From contig JACPZB010000027.1 of NCBI GenBank assembly GCA_016195725.1, positions 1-40,852 on the forward strand: DNA of 40,852 bases. Reading direction: 5' to 3'. This DNA is from Deltaproteobacteria bacterium. GTDB taxonomy: Bacteria; Desulfobacterota; GWC2-55-46; UBA9637. The notes beneath the pieces were generated by a model that saw only the letters and a program-made list of their open reading frames with translations, made no database searches and was not told where the DNA came from. Both the position numbers and the translations under genes were made by a program. Of the stretch, positions 29,790-37,574 are shown piece by piece (the first letter of the stretch is position 1; the number at the start of each line of letters is the position of its first letter).

Positions 29790-31559
29790 TTAAATATATT
29801 CATCCGGAAATCTCTTAACCATCTCCTCTCTTATAAATTTTTCTACCTCATGGGCAGTAGAAAATGTAAGGGCGGTCTCTGCTATCTTTTTTGCCTCTGA
29901 ATATTGTATAGATCTTATTATCTTTTTTACCTTAAGTATTGAAAGGGCATTCATGCTTAGCTGGTCCAGTCCAAGCCCCAGGAGAATCAAGGTATATTCC
30001 GGCTCGCCTGCCATTTCTCCGCATACACCAACAGCAATGCCTGCGTTATGGGCAGCATCTACGATATTCTTTATAATCCGCAATGCTGCTGGATGGAGAG
30101 GCTCATACAAATATGCCACATGTTCATTCACCCTGTCTATAGCAAGGGAATACTGAAGCAGGTCGTTTGTGCCTATGGAAAAGAAATCAACCTCTTTCGC
30201 AAGCATGTCTGCAATAATGGCCGCAGACGGCACCTCTATCATTGCGCCGACAAATATCTTGGGGTTAAATGTCACGCCTTCCTTTCTCAGCTCTTCTTTG
30301 GCCTCTTCCATAATGGCCTTCGTCTTCCTGATCTCCTCAATGCCTGATATCATGGGAAACATTATCTTAATATTTCCAAATACGCTGGCCCTCAAAATGC
30401 CCTTGAGTTGCGTCTTAAATATAAAAGGCTCCTTAAGACAAAACCTTATAGCCCTGAGCCCCATGGCAGGGTTCATCTCAGGGGCAAGTTCCATCTGGGA
30501 TAGAAACTTATCTCCGCCTATATCAAGGGTGCGGATGATAGTTGGATGAGGGGTCACCTTTTCAACAACATTTTTATAAACCTCAAAATGCTCATCTTCG
30601 GTAGGGAGGTCTTTTCTATTAAGATACAGGAATTCTGTTCTATAAAGCCCGATCCCCTCAGCTCCGTGGTCAATGATGGATGGGATCTCCTCCACCATCT
30701 CAATATTGCCCATAAGCCTTATCCTTCTGCCGTCCCGCATCTCTGCAGGCAGCTTCCTGTAATGATGGAGAAGCTTTTCGTAATCAGCATATTGCCCCCT
30801 TTTCTTTTGATAATCCTTGATAACCTTTTTAGACGGATTTATAACCACAAGACCGCTTGTGCCGTCTATGATCATTGTATCACCTGCATTCACCTTCTGT
30901 GTTATGCTTTCCAGACCAACAACCGCCGGTATCTCCAAAGACCTGGCCACAATCGCCGTATGTGATGTTCTGCCGCCGATATCTGTTAAGAACCCCAGGA
31001 CCTTGCCCTTTATCATCTGGGCAGTGTCAGTGGGCGATAGGTCATGGGCGATAATTATGACCTCTTCTTTTATCTCAGAAATAGACTCGTGTCTTTTACC
31101 CATAAGGTTTTTTAAAACACGGTCGCAAATGTGGTCTATATCAGAGCCCCTCTCTCTCATATATTCATCGTCAATAGTGTCAAAGAATTCCCTTATCTCC
31201 CGCATCACAAGTTTGATTGCCCACTCAGCATTCACCTTCTCTTTTTTAATAGTCTTTATAGTGTCTTCTATGAGCATCCTGTCTTCCAGCATCATAAGAT
31301 GGGCATCTATAATGCGGATATGTTCTTTGCCCTTGCCGTCTTTGAAAAGTTTGTCTTTAATCTTTAAAAGCTGCTCCTTTGAATCCTTGACAGCATTTTG
31401 GAAACGCTTCACTTCAAGAGGAACATAGGAAGAATCAAGATAGCAATAGGCAGGTGTCTCCAAAACCCCGCCGTCAACAAGATATGCCCTCCCAATATTT
31501 ATGCCAGGCGAAACACCTATGCCTTTTAATGCGATATCTGTCCTTTTTGGTTCAGTCAT
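29790..31559 (-). CDS. ptsI: phosphoenolpyruvate-protein phosphotransferase (PTS enzyme I)
   Basis: Takes phosphate from phosphoenolpyruvate and passes it to HPr. The 589 residues show the phosphohistidine loop GGRTSHTAIVARSLEIPAVVG with H200, the N-terminal HPr-binding part, and the PEP-binding barrel with GIGLYRTEFLYLNR, RTLDIGGDK, NPAMGLRAIRFCL, MFPMISG, VGAMIEVPSAAI, FFSIGTNDLLQY and VCGEMAG. Its ATG overlaps the HPr stop codon by four bases (ATGA), so the two are translationally coupled. End of the block that runs from the EII genes. Confidence 0.97.
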   Translation of the reverse strand: MTEPKRTDIALKGIGVSPGINIGRAYLVDGGVLETPAYCYLDSSYVPLEVKRFQNAVKDSKEQLLKIKDKLFKDGKGKEHIRIIDAHLMMLEDRMLIEDTIKTIKKEKVNAEWAIKLVMREIREFFDTIDDEYMRERGSDIDHICDRVLKNLMGKRHESISEIKEEVIIIAHDLSPTDTAQMIKGKVLGFLTDIGGRTSHTAIVARSLEIPAVVGLESITQKVNAGDTMIIDGTSGLVVINPSKKVIKDYQKKRGQYADYEKLLHHYRKLPAEMRDGRRIRLMGNIEMVEEIPSIIDHGAEGIGLYRTEFLYLNRKDLPTEDEHFEVYKNVVEKVTPHPTIIRTLDIGGDKFLSQMELAPEMNPAMGLRAIRFCLKEPFIFKTQLKGILRASVFGNIKIMFPMISGIEEIRKTKAIMEEAKEELRKEGVTFNPKIFVGAMIEVPSAAIIADMLAKEVDFFSIGTNDLLQYSLAIDRVNEHVAYLYEPLHPAALRIIKNIVDAAHNAGIAVGVCGEMAGEPEYTLILLGLGLDQLSMNALSILKVKKIIRSIQYSEAKKIAETALTFSTAHEVEKFIREEMVKRFPDEYI

Positions 31560-31843
31560 TCCTCTTCTCCAAAACTCCCCTCTATGAGCGCCTGCAATGC
31601 GCTAACTGCATTTTTTGCGTCTGCACCATGTGCCTTTACAATAATTTGGCTCCCACACCCGGCTGCAAGCATCATAACACCCATAATACTCTTCCCGTTT
31701 ACCTCCTGGCCTTCCTTTTCCACAAAGATATCTGAGGCAAATTTGTTTGCTGCTTGCACAAACTGGGCAGCCGCCCTGGCATGAAGGCCGAGCTTATTTT
31801 TTATGGTAAAGGTCTTTTTAATATAAGAATTTTCCTTAGCCAT
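31556..31843 (-). CDS. ptsH: phosphocarrier protein HPr
   Basis: Carries phosphate from enzyme I to EIIA proteins. The 95-residue product (ATG at 31843) has the active histidine H21 in LGLHARAAAQFV and the regulatory serine S52 in NGKSIMGVMMLAAG, the site that HPr kinase (hprK in this window) would modify. A longer frame from 31873 would add ten residues partly made of repeat-like DNA. It overlaps ptsI by four bases. Confidence 0.96.
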   Translation of the reverse strand: MAKENSYIKKTFTIKNKLGLHARAAAQFVQAANKFASDIFVEKEGQEVNGKSIMGVMMLAAGCGSQIIVKAHGADAKNAVSALQALIEGSFGEEE

Positions 31844-31875
31844 ACCAGGAAGACCCCGTACACAAGACCCCATGC

Positions 31876-31926
31876 CCCAGACTATGACTGAAGGGTTAAA
31901 GTTTTGTCTGGAGTCTGTAGTCTTGG
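31876..31926. repeat. word hairpin between EIID gene and ptsH
   Basis: CCCAGACTATGACT on one side and GTCTGGAGTCTGTAGTCTTGG on the other pair imperfectly. It fills the gap of about 85 bases. Confidence 0.55.
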
Positions 31927-31928
31927 AT

Positions 31929-32705
31929 CTATTTTATAATGCCCATCATGATGAAGAATATAAATGCAGGCAAAAATAATAAATATATTGCCATTAAAAT
32001 TGACACTCTATTTCTCATAATAGCCGCTGATAATACAACCAATACTGCCGCCAAAATTGCCGCAAGAAATATTTGATAAACTTGAACTGTCTGTCCCATT
32101 GCAATATGCATCCCCTTCAATACCACCCCTGCCACTACTCCACCAAGAATCCCGGCAGTGATAAGGCGAACCCTTAAAACCCATTGCGGCAGCGACAAAG
32201 ATTTAATATGCGCCACGACATTTTCACCGAGTTTATATCCTTTATACAGCCCAAACCATCTCATCCAGAGGTGAAAGATATTGTAGATTACAAGAAATAC
32301 AAGATGGCCCCAAAGATCCCAAAAAATCGCAGATATTATCCCTAAAACAGAAGCAAATGGTCTTATAGACCCCCAAAAAAATGTATCTCCGATAGCGCCA
32401 TATGGTCCCACAAGATTTTCTTTGAAAGAAGCAATATCCTTCGCATCGCGTTTCCCTTCCTTAACCTCTTCCTCCATTTTTATAACAGCTCCAAGGATCG
32501 GTGAAGCCATATAGGGATGGGCATTATAAAAAACGGTGTGCCTTTTCATTGCCTCATTAATTCTATCAGTATCTTTATAAATATCATTTATGGCAGGGGC
32601 TATCGCGGCAGCAAATCCAAGGCCCTGCATCTTTTCAAAACTCCATGCAGATTGGATAAAAAATGAATTTAAAAAAACCTTAAACATCGAAAGCCTGCTT
32701 ATCAT
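31929..32705 (-). CDS. PTS mannose/fructose/sorbose-family EIID component
   Basis: Membrane subunit of a mannose-family sugar permease. The 258 residues contain QSAWSFEKMQGLGFAAAIAPAI, HTVFYNAHPYMASPILGAVIKMEE, the typical FKENLVGPYGAIGDTFFWGSIRPF, and hydrophobic C-terminal helices. Here the EIID protein is close to the usual length. It overlaps the EIIC gene by four bases. No sugar-specific enzyme is encoded nearby, so the substrate is unknown. Confidence 0.92.
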   Translation of the reverse strand: MISRLSMFKVFLNSFFIQSAWSFEKMQGLGFAAAIAPAINDIYKDTDRINEAMKRHTVFYNAHPYMASPILGAVIKMEEEVKEGKRDAKDIASFKENLVGPYGAIGDTFFWGSIRPFASVLGIISAIFWDLWGHLVFLVIYNIFHLWMRWFGLYKGYKLGENVVAHIKSLSLPQWVLRVRLITAGILGGVVAGVVLKGMHIAMGQTVQVYQIFLAAILAAVLVVLSAAIMRNRVSILMAIYLLFLPAFIFFIMMGIIK

Positions 32706-33448
32706 CTCCCTATCACCATGGTAAGGATAATAACAGCAAAAAATACCGCTCCTAAAAATACTGGCAAAGAGCTGCGGCCATACGATGTATTATAAACTGA
32801 AGAAAGGCCTATGATAAAAACAGAGGCGCAAGCCAGCGGCAGCGCCATGATTGCTGTTACGGGCAGAAACAGAAAGAAAAAATAGACTATCATCACACCC
32901 GCCAGATTTAAGACAAATAAGGTTATAAAATTCAGGCTGAAAAAAACACCAAGCCCTTTTAGATTGTTTCCTACAATGCCTTGAATACCGCCTTTATTAA
33001 GCTCTGCCATTGCAGCATTAAAGAATCTTATATTTAAATTTCGCACAATAACATCCACTTTCTTGCAAATCACATCCAGAGGAAGCATCATTAAAAGGGC
33101 GGCGCCTAAAACAAACACCATGTCTGAACCAGCAAATTTCCATGGAAATCTATCAAAGCCTATACTATTTAACACATTTTGCCCCATGAGCGATATTGCC
33201 GTAATGAGTACTGTTATCATTACCTCGTGAGGCGGTATATAACCTCCTATAGGCAGTCCGCCAACAAAAAGGAGTTCCAGCATCACGCCTATCAACAAAC
33301 CTATGGCAGCATCACCAAGTATGTAACCGATAATAGGCGCTGTAACAATAGGCCTTGATACCATTATCTGAAAGGCTGCTGTTCTATCCAGAGATAAAAG
33401 TCCGCCGACCAGAGATACAAGAAAGGATTGCCAGATAATGCCCAACAA
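32702..33448 (-). CDS. PTS mannose/fructose/sorbose-family EIIC component
   Basis: Membrane channel subunit that works with EIID. The 248 residues are almost all hydrophobic helices and include GGLLSLDRTAAFQIMVSRPIV, GDAAIGLLIGVMLELLFVGGLPIGGYIPPHE, typical of the EIIC-Man family, and a polar central segment. Its end overlaps the EIID start (ATGA-type overlap). It begins 11 bases after the EIIB gene. The transported sugar cannot be told. Confidence 0.92.
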   Translation of the reverse strand: MLGIIWQSFLVSLVGGLLSLDRTAAFQIMVSRPIVTAPIIGYILGDAAIGLLIGVMLELLFVGGLPIGGYIPPHEVMITVLITAISLMGQNVLNSIGFDRFPWKFAGSDMVFVLGAALLMMLPLDVICKKVDVIVRNLNIRFFNAAMAELNKGGIQGIVGNNLKGLGVFFSLNFITLFVLNLAGVMIVYFFFLFLPVTAIMALPLACASVFIIGLSSVYNTSYGRSSLPVFLGAVFFAVIILTMVIGR

Positions 33449-33459
33449 TTTAATCTCCT

Positions 33460-33921
33460 CTACCAGGGAACAGGTTTATCTGAAGGCACTGCCCTTACAT
33501 CCAGCTTCACTCCCATATCTTTAAGACAGTGCAATATACCCTCATCTTCCGGGTCAATATATAGAGAAGGAGTAATCATCTTCCCTTTGCCATCATGATG
33601 CAGATTTCCTATATTAAGGTATGTAAACCTAAATCCCTTGTTATAAGCCTGCATCAAGTCTTTCAAGGTGGAAAATATTATAATTACCCGCTCCTTATTT
33701 GCGCTGTCTAATGTTATATCCTTCATTGACTCCTCTATGCTTTCTACCTTTACCGTCAGGACCCTTGAACTGCATGACTCTATGGCAAGCCTTTGTATAC
33801 GACTTTTCTTGGCTTCGTCATTGGCAACTATGATGCACGTCGCCTTGCATGAGGGTACCCATGCCTCCACTATCTGACCGTGAAGCAATCTGTCGTCAAT
33901 TCTAACTAACACTATGCTCAT
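33460..33921 (-). CDS. PTS mannose/fructose/sorbose-family EIIB component
   Basis: Soluble phosphotransfer subunit: takes phosphate from EIIA and gives it to the sugar. The 153 residues from the ATG at 33921 show IVLVRIDDRLLHGQIVEAWV with the phosphohistidine H14, then ATCIIVANDEAKKSRIQRLAIE and FRFTYLNIGNLHHDGKGK. A TTG two codons earlier (33927) is also possible. Precedes EIIC by 11 bases and follows EIIA by 88 bases. Confidence 0.92.
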   Translation of the reverse strand: MSIVLVRIDDRLLHGQIVEAWVPSCKATCIIVANDEAKKSRIQRLAIESCSSRVLTVKVESIEESMKDITLDSANKERVIIIFSTLKDLMQAYNKGFRFTYLNIGNLHHDGKGKMITPSLYIDPEDEGILHCLKDMGVKLDVRAVPSDKPVPW

Positions 33922-34009
33922 ACTCAATACAGCATTGCAGCAAGCAGTATGAAGTAGGCAGCCAATACATCCTCATCCATTGAGGTTTGGTGCGCATACT
34001 GCCTGCTCC

Positions 34010-34411
34010 TCACTTGCCTTTCAGCACCTCGCTTGCTAAAACAATGCTCTTCTGTCCGTGTTCTTTCAGAATCATGGCCAAGTCAGAAAGCGTCTTGTCA
34101 GTCCTGTGGCTTGCAAATTTCAAGAGCATGGGGAGGTTAACGCCTGTTAATATCTCCATCTTCCCTGCCTCCAAAAATGAGAGCCCTATATTTGACGGCG
34201 TACCTCCGAACATATCCGTAAAGATTAAGATGCCGTCTTTTCTATCCATGGTTTTAACAGCGCTCCCTATTGCGTCGCTGATGCACTTTGCGCTATCACA
34301 GGCATCTATGGAGATATGCCGTATATTCTCCAACTTGCCGGTTATGGCCTCAGCTGTAGAAACCAGAACTTCTGCCAGCTTTCCGTGGGTTATTATTATT
34401 GCGCCAATCAT
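34010..34411 (-). CDS. PTS mannose-family EIIA component
   Basis: Soluble phosphotransfer subunit receiving phosphate from HPr. The 133 residues begin MIGAIIITHGKLAEVLVSTAEAITG with the active histidine H9, and contain DGILIFTDMFGGTPSNIGLSFL and ILTGVNLPMLLKFA, all typical of EIIA-Man. Lies between rapZ and the EIIB gene, in an order (rpoN-hpf-ptsN-hprK-rapZ-EIIA...) known from Desulfobacterota. In many such bacteria the set is thought to be regulatory. Here EIIB, EIIC and EIID are also present, so real sugar uptake is possible. Confidence 0.93.
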   Translation of the reverse strand: MIGAIIITHGKLAEVLVSTAEAITGKLENIRHISIDACDSAKCISDAIGSAVKTMDRKDGILIFTDMFGGTPSNIGLSFLEAGKMEILTGVNLPMLLKFASHRTDKTLSDLAMILKEHGQKSIVLASEVLKGK

Positions 34412-34419
34412 AAGTAATA

Positions 34420-34482
34420 CAGGTTATAGGTTATAGGTAATTGGTAAAACCTATTGCCTATTGCCCATCACCTCTTGCCTGT
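34420..34482. repeat. word hairpin between rapZ and EIIA gene (CTATTGCC class)
   Basis: ACAGGTTATAGGTTATAGGT and GGTAATTGG on the left face CCTATTGCCTATTGCCCATC on the right. Same class as 18475 and 40324. Confidence 0.8.
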
Positions 34483-34484
34483 AT

Positions 34485-35348
34485 TTATATCCTATCTATA
34501 TCCCTATGCCTTTTTTTAATGATGCATTTCTCTGAAGAAATTTTATCCGCAAGAAAATCAATTATGGCGACAGACCTGTGCTTACCGCCTGTGCAGCCGA
34601 CGGCAAGGGTAAGGTAACTTTTGCCTTCCTTCCAATAGTTCGGTATCAGGAAGTCAAGAAGGCTGCCAAATTTTTCAAGAAACTCCTTTGTCTCCCTCTT
34701 ATCAAAGATAAATTCCCTCACCTTATCATCTCTGCCGTCTAAATCTTTCAATTCTTCCACAAAATACGGGTTGGGCAGAAATCTCACATCCATTATCAAA
34801 TCTGCATCAGCAGGAATGCCATATCTGTAGCTAAATGAAACAAGATGCGCAACCATCTTCTCATGCTGTGCCGGACCTGAAAAATAATCTTTTATAATTT
34901 CTTTCAGCTGGTGGACATTATAACCAGAGCTGTCTATAATCTTATTGGCCGCCATTTTTATCCCAGACAGCATCTCCCGCTCTCTTTTTATCCCTTCCAG
35001 GGAACTGCAGCCTTCTGACAGCGGATGCCTTCTCCTTGTTTCGCTAAAACGTCTTACAAGAATATCATCAGATGCCTCCAGATATATAAGTTCTATATTA
35101 TAGCCGCTTTCCCTCATCGTATTTAAAACTGACGGGAAGTCTTTAAGGAATTCACGCTCTCTCACATCTACAACAATCGCCGCCTTTGTTATCTCTGCCG
35201 ACTGGCTGGAAAGCTCCATAAATTTTGGCAAAAAGACAACAGGGAGGTTGTCTACACAGAAAAAATTGAGGTCCTCCAGAACCTTGATGGCTGTGCTTTT
35301 GCCAGACCCCGAGGGGCCGCTGATGATAACCAGGCGGACTTTTTCCAT
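34485..35348 (-). CDS. rapZ: RapZ/YvcJ-type nucleotide-binding protein
   Basis: The 287 residues show a Walker A GPSGSGKST near the N-terminus (MEKVRLVIISGPSGSGKST), the motif FFCVDNLPVVFLP, LIYLEASDDILVRRFSETRRRHPL and a C-terminal domain with ADLIMDVRFLPNPYF and GCTGGKHRSVAI, which in E. coli RapZ binds small RNA or the sugar-amine signal. In E. coli it controls GlmS synthesis via RNase E; here the target is unknown. Starts at ATG 35348. Lies between hprK and the EIIA gene, as often in bacteria. Confidence 0.95.
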   Translation of the reverse strand: MEKVRLVIISGPSGSGKSTAIKVLEDLNFFCVDNLPVVFLPKFMELSSQSAEITKAAIVVDVREREFLKDFPSVLNTMRESGYNIELIYLEASDDILVRRFSETRRRHPLSEGCSSLEGIKREREMLSGIKMAANKIIDSSGYNVHQLKEIIKDYFSGPAQHEKMVAHLVSFSYRYGIPADADLIMDVRFLPNPYFVEELKDLDGRDDKVREFIFDKRETKEFLEKFGSLLDFLIPNYWKEGKSYLTLAVGCTGGKHRSVAIIDFLADKISSEKCIIKKRHRDIDRI

Positions 35349-35357
35349 CGCAAAAAA

Positions 35358-35428
35358 CAAAATTTAGAAGTCAGCATGAGGAAAAAATTTTTTATTCTGA
35401 CTTCTACATTCTGACTCCGGACCTTTGA
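35358..35428. repeat. word hairpin between hprK and rapZ
   Basis: TTTAGAAGTCAGCATGAGG and TATTCTGACTTCTACATTCT pair; further ACTCCGGACCTTTGACTTCC words encode the C-terminal residues of HprK (IGSQRSGVRM). It reaches to within ten bases of the rapZ start. Confidence 0.75.
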
Positions 35429-36369
35429 CTTCCTATCTTTCTTTTACTTATAGTCAACTCCAGCTTCTTCTTAAACTCTATTGCAGAGTGATGGCCCATT
35501 ATCTTGAGAAGCTGATTCCTGGCTGCAACCTCCACTATGGTGGCGACGCTTCTGCCCGGACTGACAGGAATCCGCAGAAAAGGCAGACTAACACCGAATA
35601 TTTCATATCGCCCTTCTTCAAAACCAAGTCTGTCATACTCCTCATCGGGATCCCATGGAACTAATTCTACCACGATATCCATCTGTTTCTTTTCTCGTAT
35701 AGCAGTTATGCCGAAGAGGTCTTTTACATTTACAATGCCAAGCCCTCTGACCTCCATATGATATTTTATGATATCAGAAGCTATGCCAAACAATATAGTC
35801 GGAGACATCCTTTTTATAATAACTGCGTCATCGGCAATAAGTCTATAGCCTTTTGTAACAAGGTCTAATGCGCACTCGCTCTTGCCAATGCCGCTCTTGC
35901 CAAGGATTAACACCCCTACGCCCAGCACATCGACAAAAACGCCATGCATGGTTGCAGTAGGCGCCAACCTTTCTTCCAGATATTTAGTAAACCTTTCTAT
36001 GAAGAACGATGTAGTAAGATGCGAGATTAAAAGCGGGGTCCTTTTTCTCTCTGCAAGATGAGATAAAAAAAGGGGCGGTTTTTGCTTTCTTGTAATTATG
36101 TAACAAGGCGTCTTTGCCTTCTTAAGCAGCTTAAGTGTCGCCTTAAGTTTGTCTGGAGTCAGGCTTTTTAGATAGTCTACCTCAGCCTTTCCAAATATCT
36201 GTATCCTTTCTGAATGAAGCTTCTCCAGAAGGCCGGTCAACAACAATCCCGGCTTTTGAATCCGAGATGTCATTATTTTTCGCGAAAGACCGCTCTTGCC
36301 TGCCGCAATATGCAGTCCAAATCTTTCTGATGTTTCCTCTAACAGTTGACCTGCTGTGATAGCCACCAT
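35404..36369 (-). CDS. hprK: HPr kinase/phosphorylase
   Basis: Phosphorylates and dephosphorylates HPr on its regulatory serine (S52 in the HPr of this window). The 321 residues have an N-terminal DRTGG-like domain (1-125), H142 in TMHGVFVDVLG, the Walker A GKSGIGKS (157-164), and the signature YHMEVRGLGIVNVKDLFG (203-220). The final eight or so residues come from repeat DNA. It starts four bases after the ptsN stop, so they are probably co-translated. In Desulfobacterota HprK is thought to tie PTS state to carbon control, but targets are unknown. Confidence 0.96.
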   Translation of the reverse strand: MVAITAGQLLEETSERFGLHIAAGKSGLSRKIMTSRIQKPGLLLTGLLEKLHSERIQIFGKAEVDYLKSLTPDKLKATLKLLKKAKTPCYIITRKQKPPLFLSHLAERKRTPLLISHLTTSFFIERFTKYLEERLAPTATMHGVFVDVLGVGVLILGKSGIGKSECALDLVTKGYRLIADDAVIIKRMSPTILFGIASDIIKYHMEVRGLGIVNVKDLFGITAIREKKQMDIVVELVPWDPDEEYDRLGFEEGRYEIFGVSLPFLRIPVSPGRSVATIVEVAARNQLLKIMGHHSAIEFKKKLELTISKRKIGSQRSGVRM

Positions 36370-36373
36370 ACGA

Positions 36374-36835
36374 TTAGAATTTGCTGTCCTCTTCCATTAT
36401 TGCCTGATAAATCTCTTCCTGCGCGGATGCCTCCATGAGTTTTTTTCTGAATGCAGCATCTTTGAGAAGACGGGATATTCTGGCTAAAATCTTAAGATGC
36501 GCAGCGATATAATCTTCTGGCGCTGCTATTAAGAAGAACAGATGGGTGGGTCTTTCATCCATAGCTTGAAACTCTACACCCTTCAAACTCCTGCTGAAAA
36601 AAACAATAATACCATTCAGCCCTTTCACCCGCGCATGAGGAATTGCAACACCGTAACCAATGCCTGTGCTGCCAAGTTTTTCTCTTTCAAGAAGCGCCTC
36701 TAACAGCTTTTCTCTGTCAACATCGCCAAATTTAAAAGCAAGCTCCTCTACCATCTCTTCCAGCACTTCCCGTTTTTCGCTTCCCTTAAGGTTCGGTATT
36801 ATGCAGTCCTGATTAAGAACATTAACAAGTCTCAT
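36374..36835 (-). CDS. ptsN: PTS EIIA of the fructose/nitrogen family
   Basis: Regulatory EIIA (EIIA-Ntr type). The 153 residues from the ATG at 36835 include the active histidine H67 in GYGVAIPHARV, EREKLGSTGIG before it and HLFFLIAAPEDYIAAHLKILARISRLL after it. A longer frame starting at 36907 would add MGSRKWERKYFSTPYLLL..., but that part is encoded by a word hairpin and is not family-like. Between hpf and hprK, beside rpoN, the usual place for ptsN. No ribosome site is visible. Confidence 0.93.
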   Translation of the reverse strand: MRLVNVLNQDCIIPNLKGSEKREVLEEMVEELAFKFGDVDREKLLEALLEREKLGSTGIGYGVAIPHARVKGLNGIIVFFSRSLKGVEFQAMDERPTHLFFLIAAPEDYIAAHLKILARISRLLKDAAFRKKLMEASAQEEIYQAIMEEDSKF

Positions 36836-36840
36836 TAAAA

Positions 36841-36920
36841 TATGGGGAGTGGGCAGCAGGAGGTAGGGTGTAGAAAAATATTTTCGCTCCCACTTCCTAC
36901 TCCCCACCTCCTGCCTCCTA
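36841..36920. repeat. word hairpin between hpf and ptsN (GGGGAGTGGG class)
   Basis: ATGGGGAGTGGGCAGCAGGAGGTAGG on the left versus CCACTTCCTACTCCCCACCTCCTGCC on the right, around ATATTTT. It ends five bases before the ptsN ATG. Confidence 0.85.
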
Positions 36921-36922
36921 TC

Positions 36923-37474
36923 TTACCGCTGCCCTGCATCTATTAAGCCGTAATTTCCATCTTTTCTTCTGTAGAGGACATTTATATTATGAGAGGCCGA
37001 ATTGGTGAAAACCATAAAATCATTATTCAAAAGATCTATCTGCATAACAGCCTCATCTACAGACATGGGTTTTATAAAATAACTTTCTGTCGTTATCACC
37101 ATCGGCTCGGTTGCTTCACCGGCATCCTCATAAGAAAGAACATTAAGCTTAGCGCTTAACGGCTTGGCGCCGCCAGCCACCTTATGGTTCTTTATCCTTT
37201 CTTTATGCTTTCTTACCTGTTTTTCTATCTTGTCCATCACCATGTCTATAGCAGAATAAAGGTCTTCGGTCTGATCTTCTCCCCTTATGGTTATGCCGTT
37301 TGCAACAATCGTAACATCAGCAATATGCCTGAATTTCTCTACTGACAAAACCCAGTGCGCCTCAATTGGCTCTATCAGATACTTCCTGATTCGTTCTGTC
37401 TTCTCTGTCGCATAATTTCTCAGCGCATCTGACGCATCCATATGCCTGAACACAACTGTGACATACATCCTCAT
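36923..37474 (-). CDS. hpf: ribosome hibernation promoting factor, long form
   Basis: Binds the decoding site and dimerises ribosomes in slow-growing cells. The 183 residues show the N-terminal HPF/RaiA domain (VTVVFRHMDASDALRNYATEKTERIRKYL, VTIVANGITIRGEDQTEDLYSAIDMVMDKIEKQVRKHKERIK) and the C-terminal dimerisation domain typical of the long form (IKPMSVDEAVMQIDLLNNDFMVFTNSASHNINVLYRRKDGNYGLI). GGAGG lies just before the ATG at 37474. Sits after rpoN as in many proteobacteria. Confidence 0.96.
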   Translation of the reverse strand: MRMYVTVVFRHMDASDALRNYATEKTERIRKYLIEPIEAHWVLSVEKFRHIADVTIVANGITIRGEDQTEDLYSAIDMVMDKIEKQVRKHKERIKNHKVAGGAKPLSAKLNVLSYEDAGEATEPMVITTESYFIKPMSVDEAVMQIDLLNNDFMVFTNSASHNINVLYRRKDGNYGLIDAGQR

Positions 37475-37489
37475 TAGTCCTCCCTATTT

Positions 37490-37574
37490 TTAGATTTGGA
37501 ATTTTAAATCCGACCCTGAACCCCGGCCTGTCGCCAAGACAGGCTTGATTCAGGGCACAATTCGCAATCCGAAA
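37490..37574. repeat. nested hairpin between rpoN and hpf
   Basis: CCCTGAACCCCGGCCTGTC and GACAGGCTTGATTCAGGG pair as nested stems. The outer TTTGGAATTTTAAATCCGA and TTCGCAATCCGAAATT are looser complements. It sits before the hpf ribosome site. Confidence 0.75.

Noticed and set aside
30817-31428. Plus-strand open frame of 203 codons opposite ptsI
   Set aside because: Antisense of conserved enzyme I; Ser/Ile/Phe-rich as expected of a shadow frame.
36836-36907. N-terminal extension of PtsN starting at 36907
   Set aside because: Encoded entirely by a word hairpin and absent from the family. The ATG at 36835 gives the usual N-terminus.
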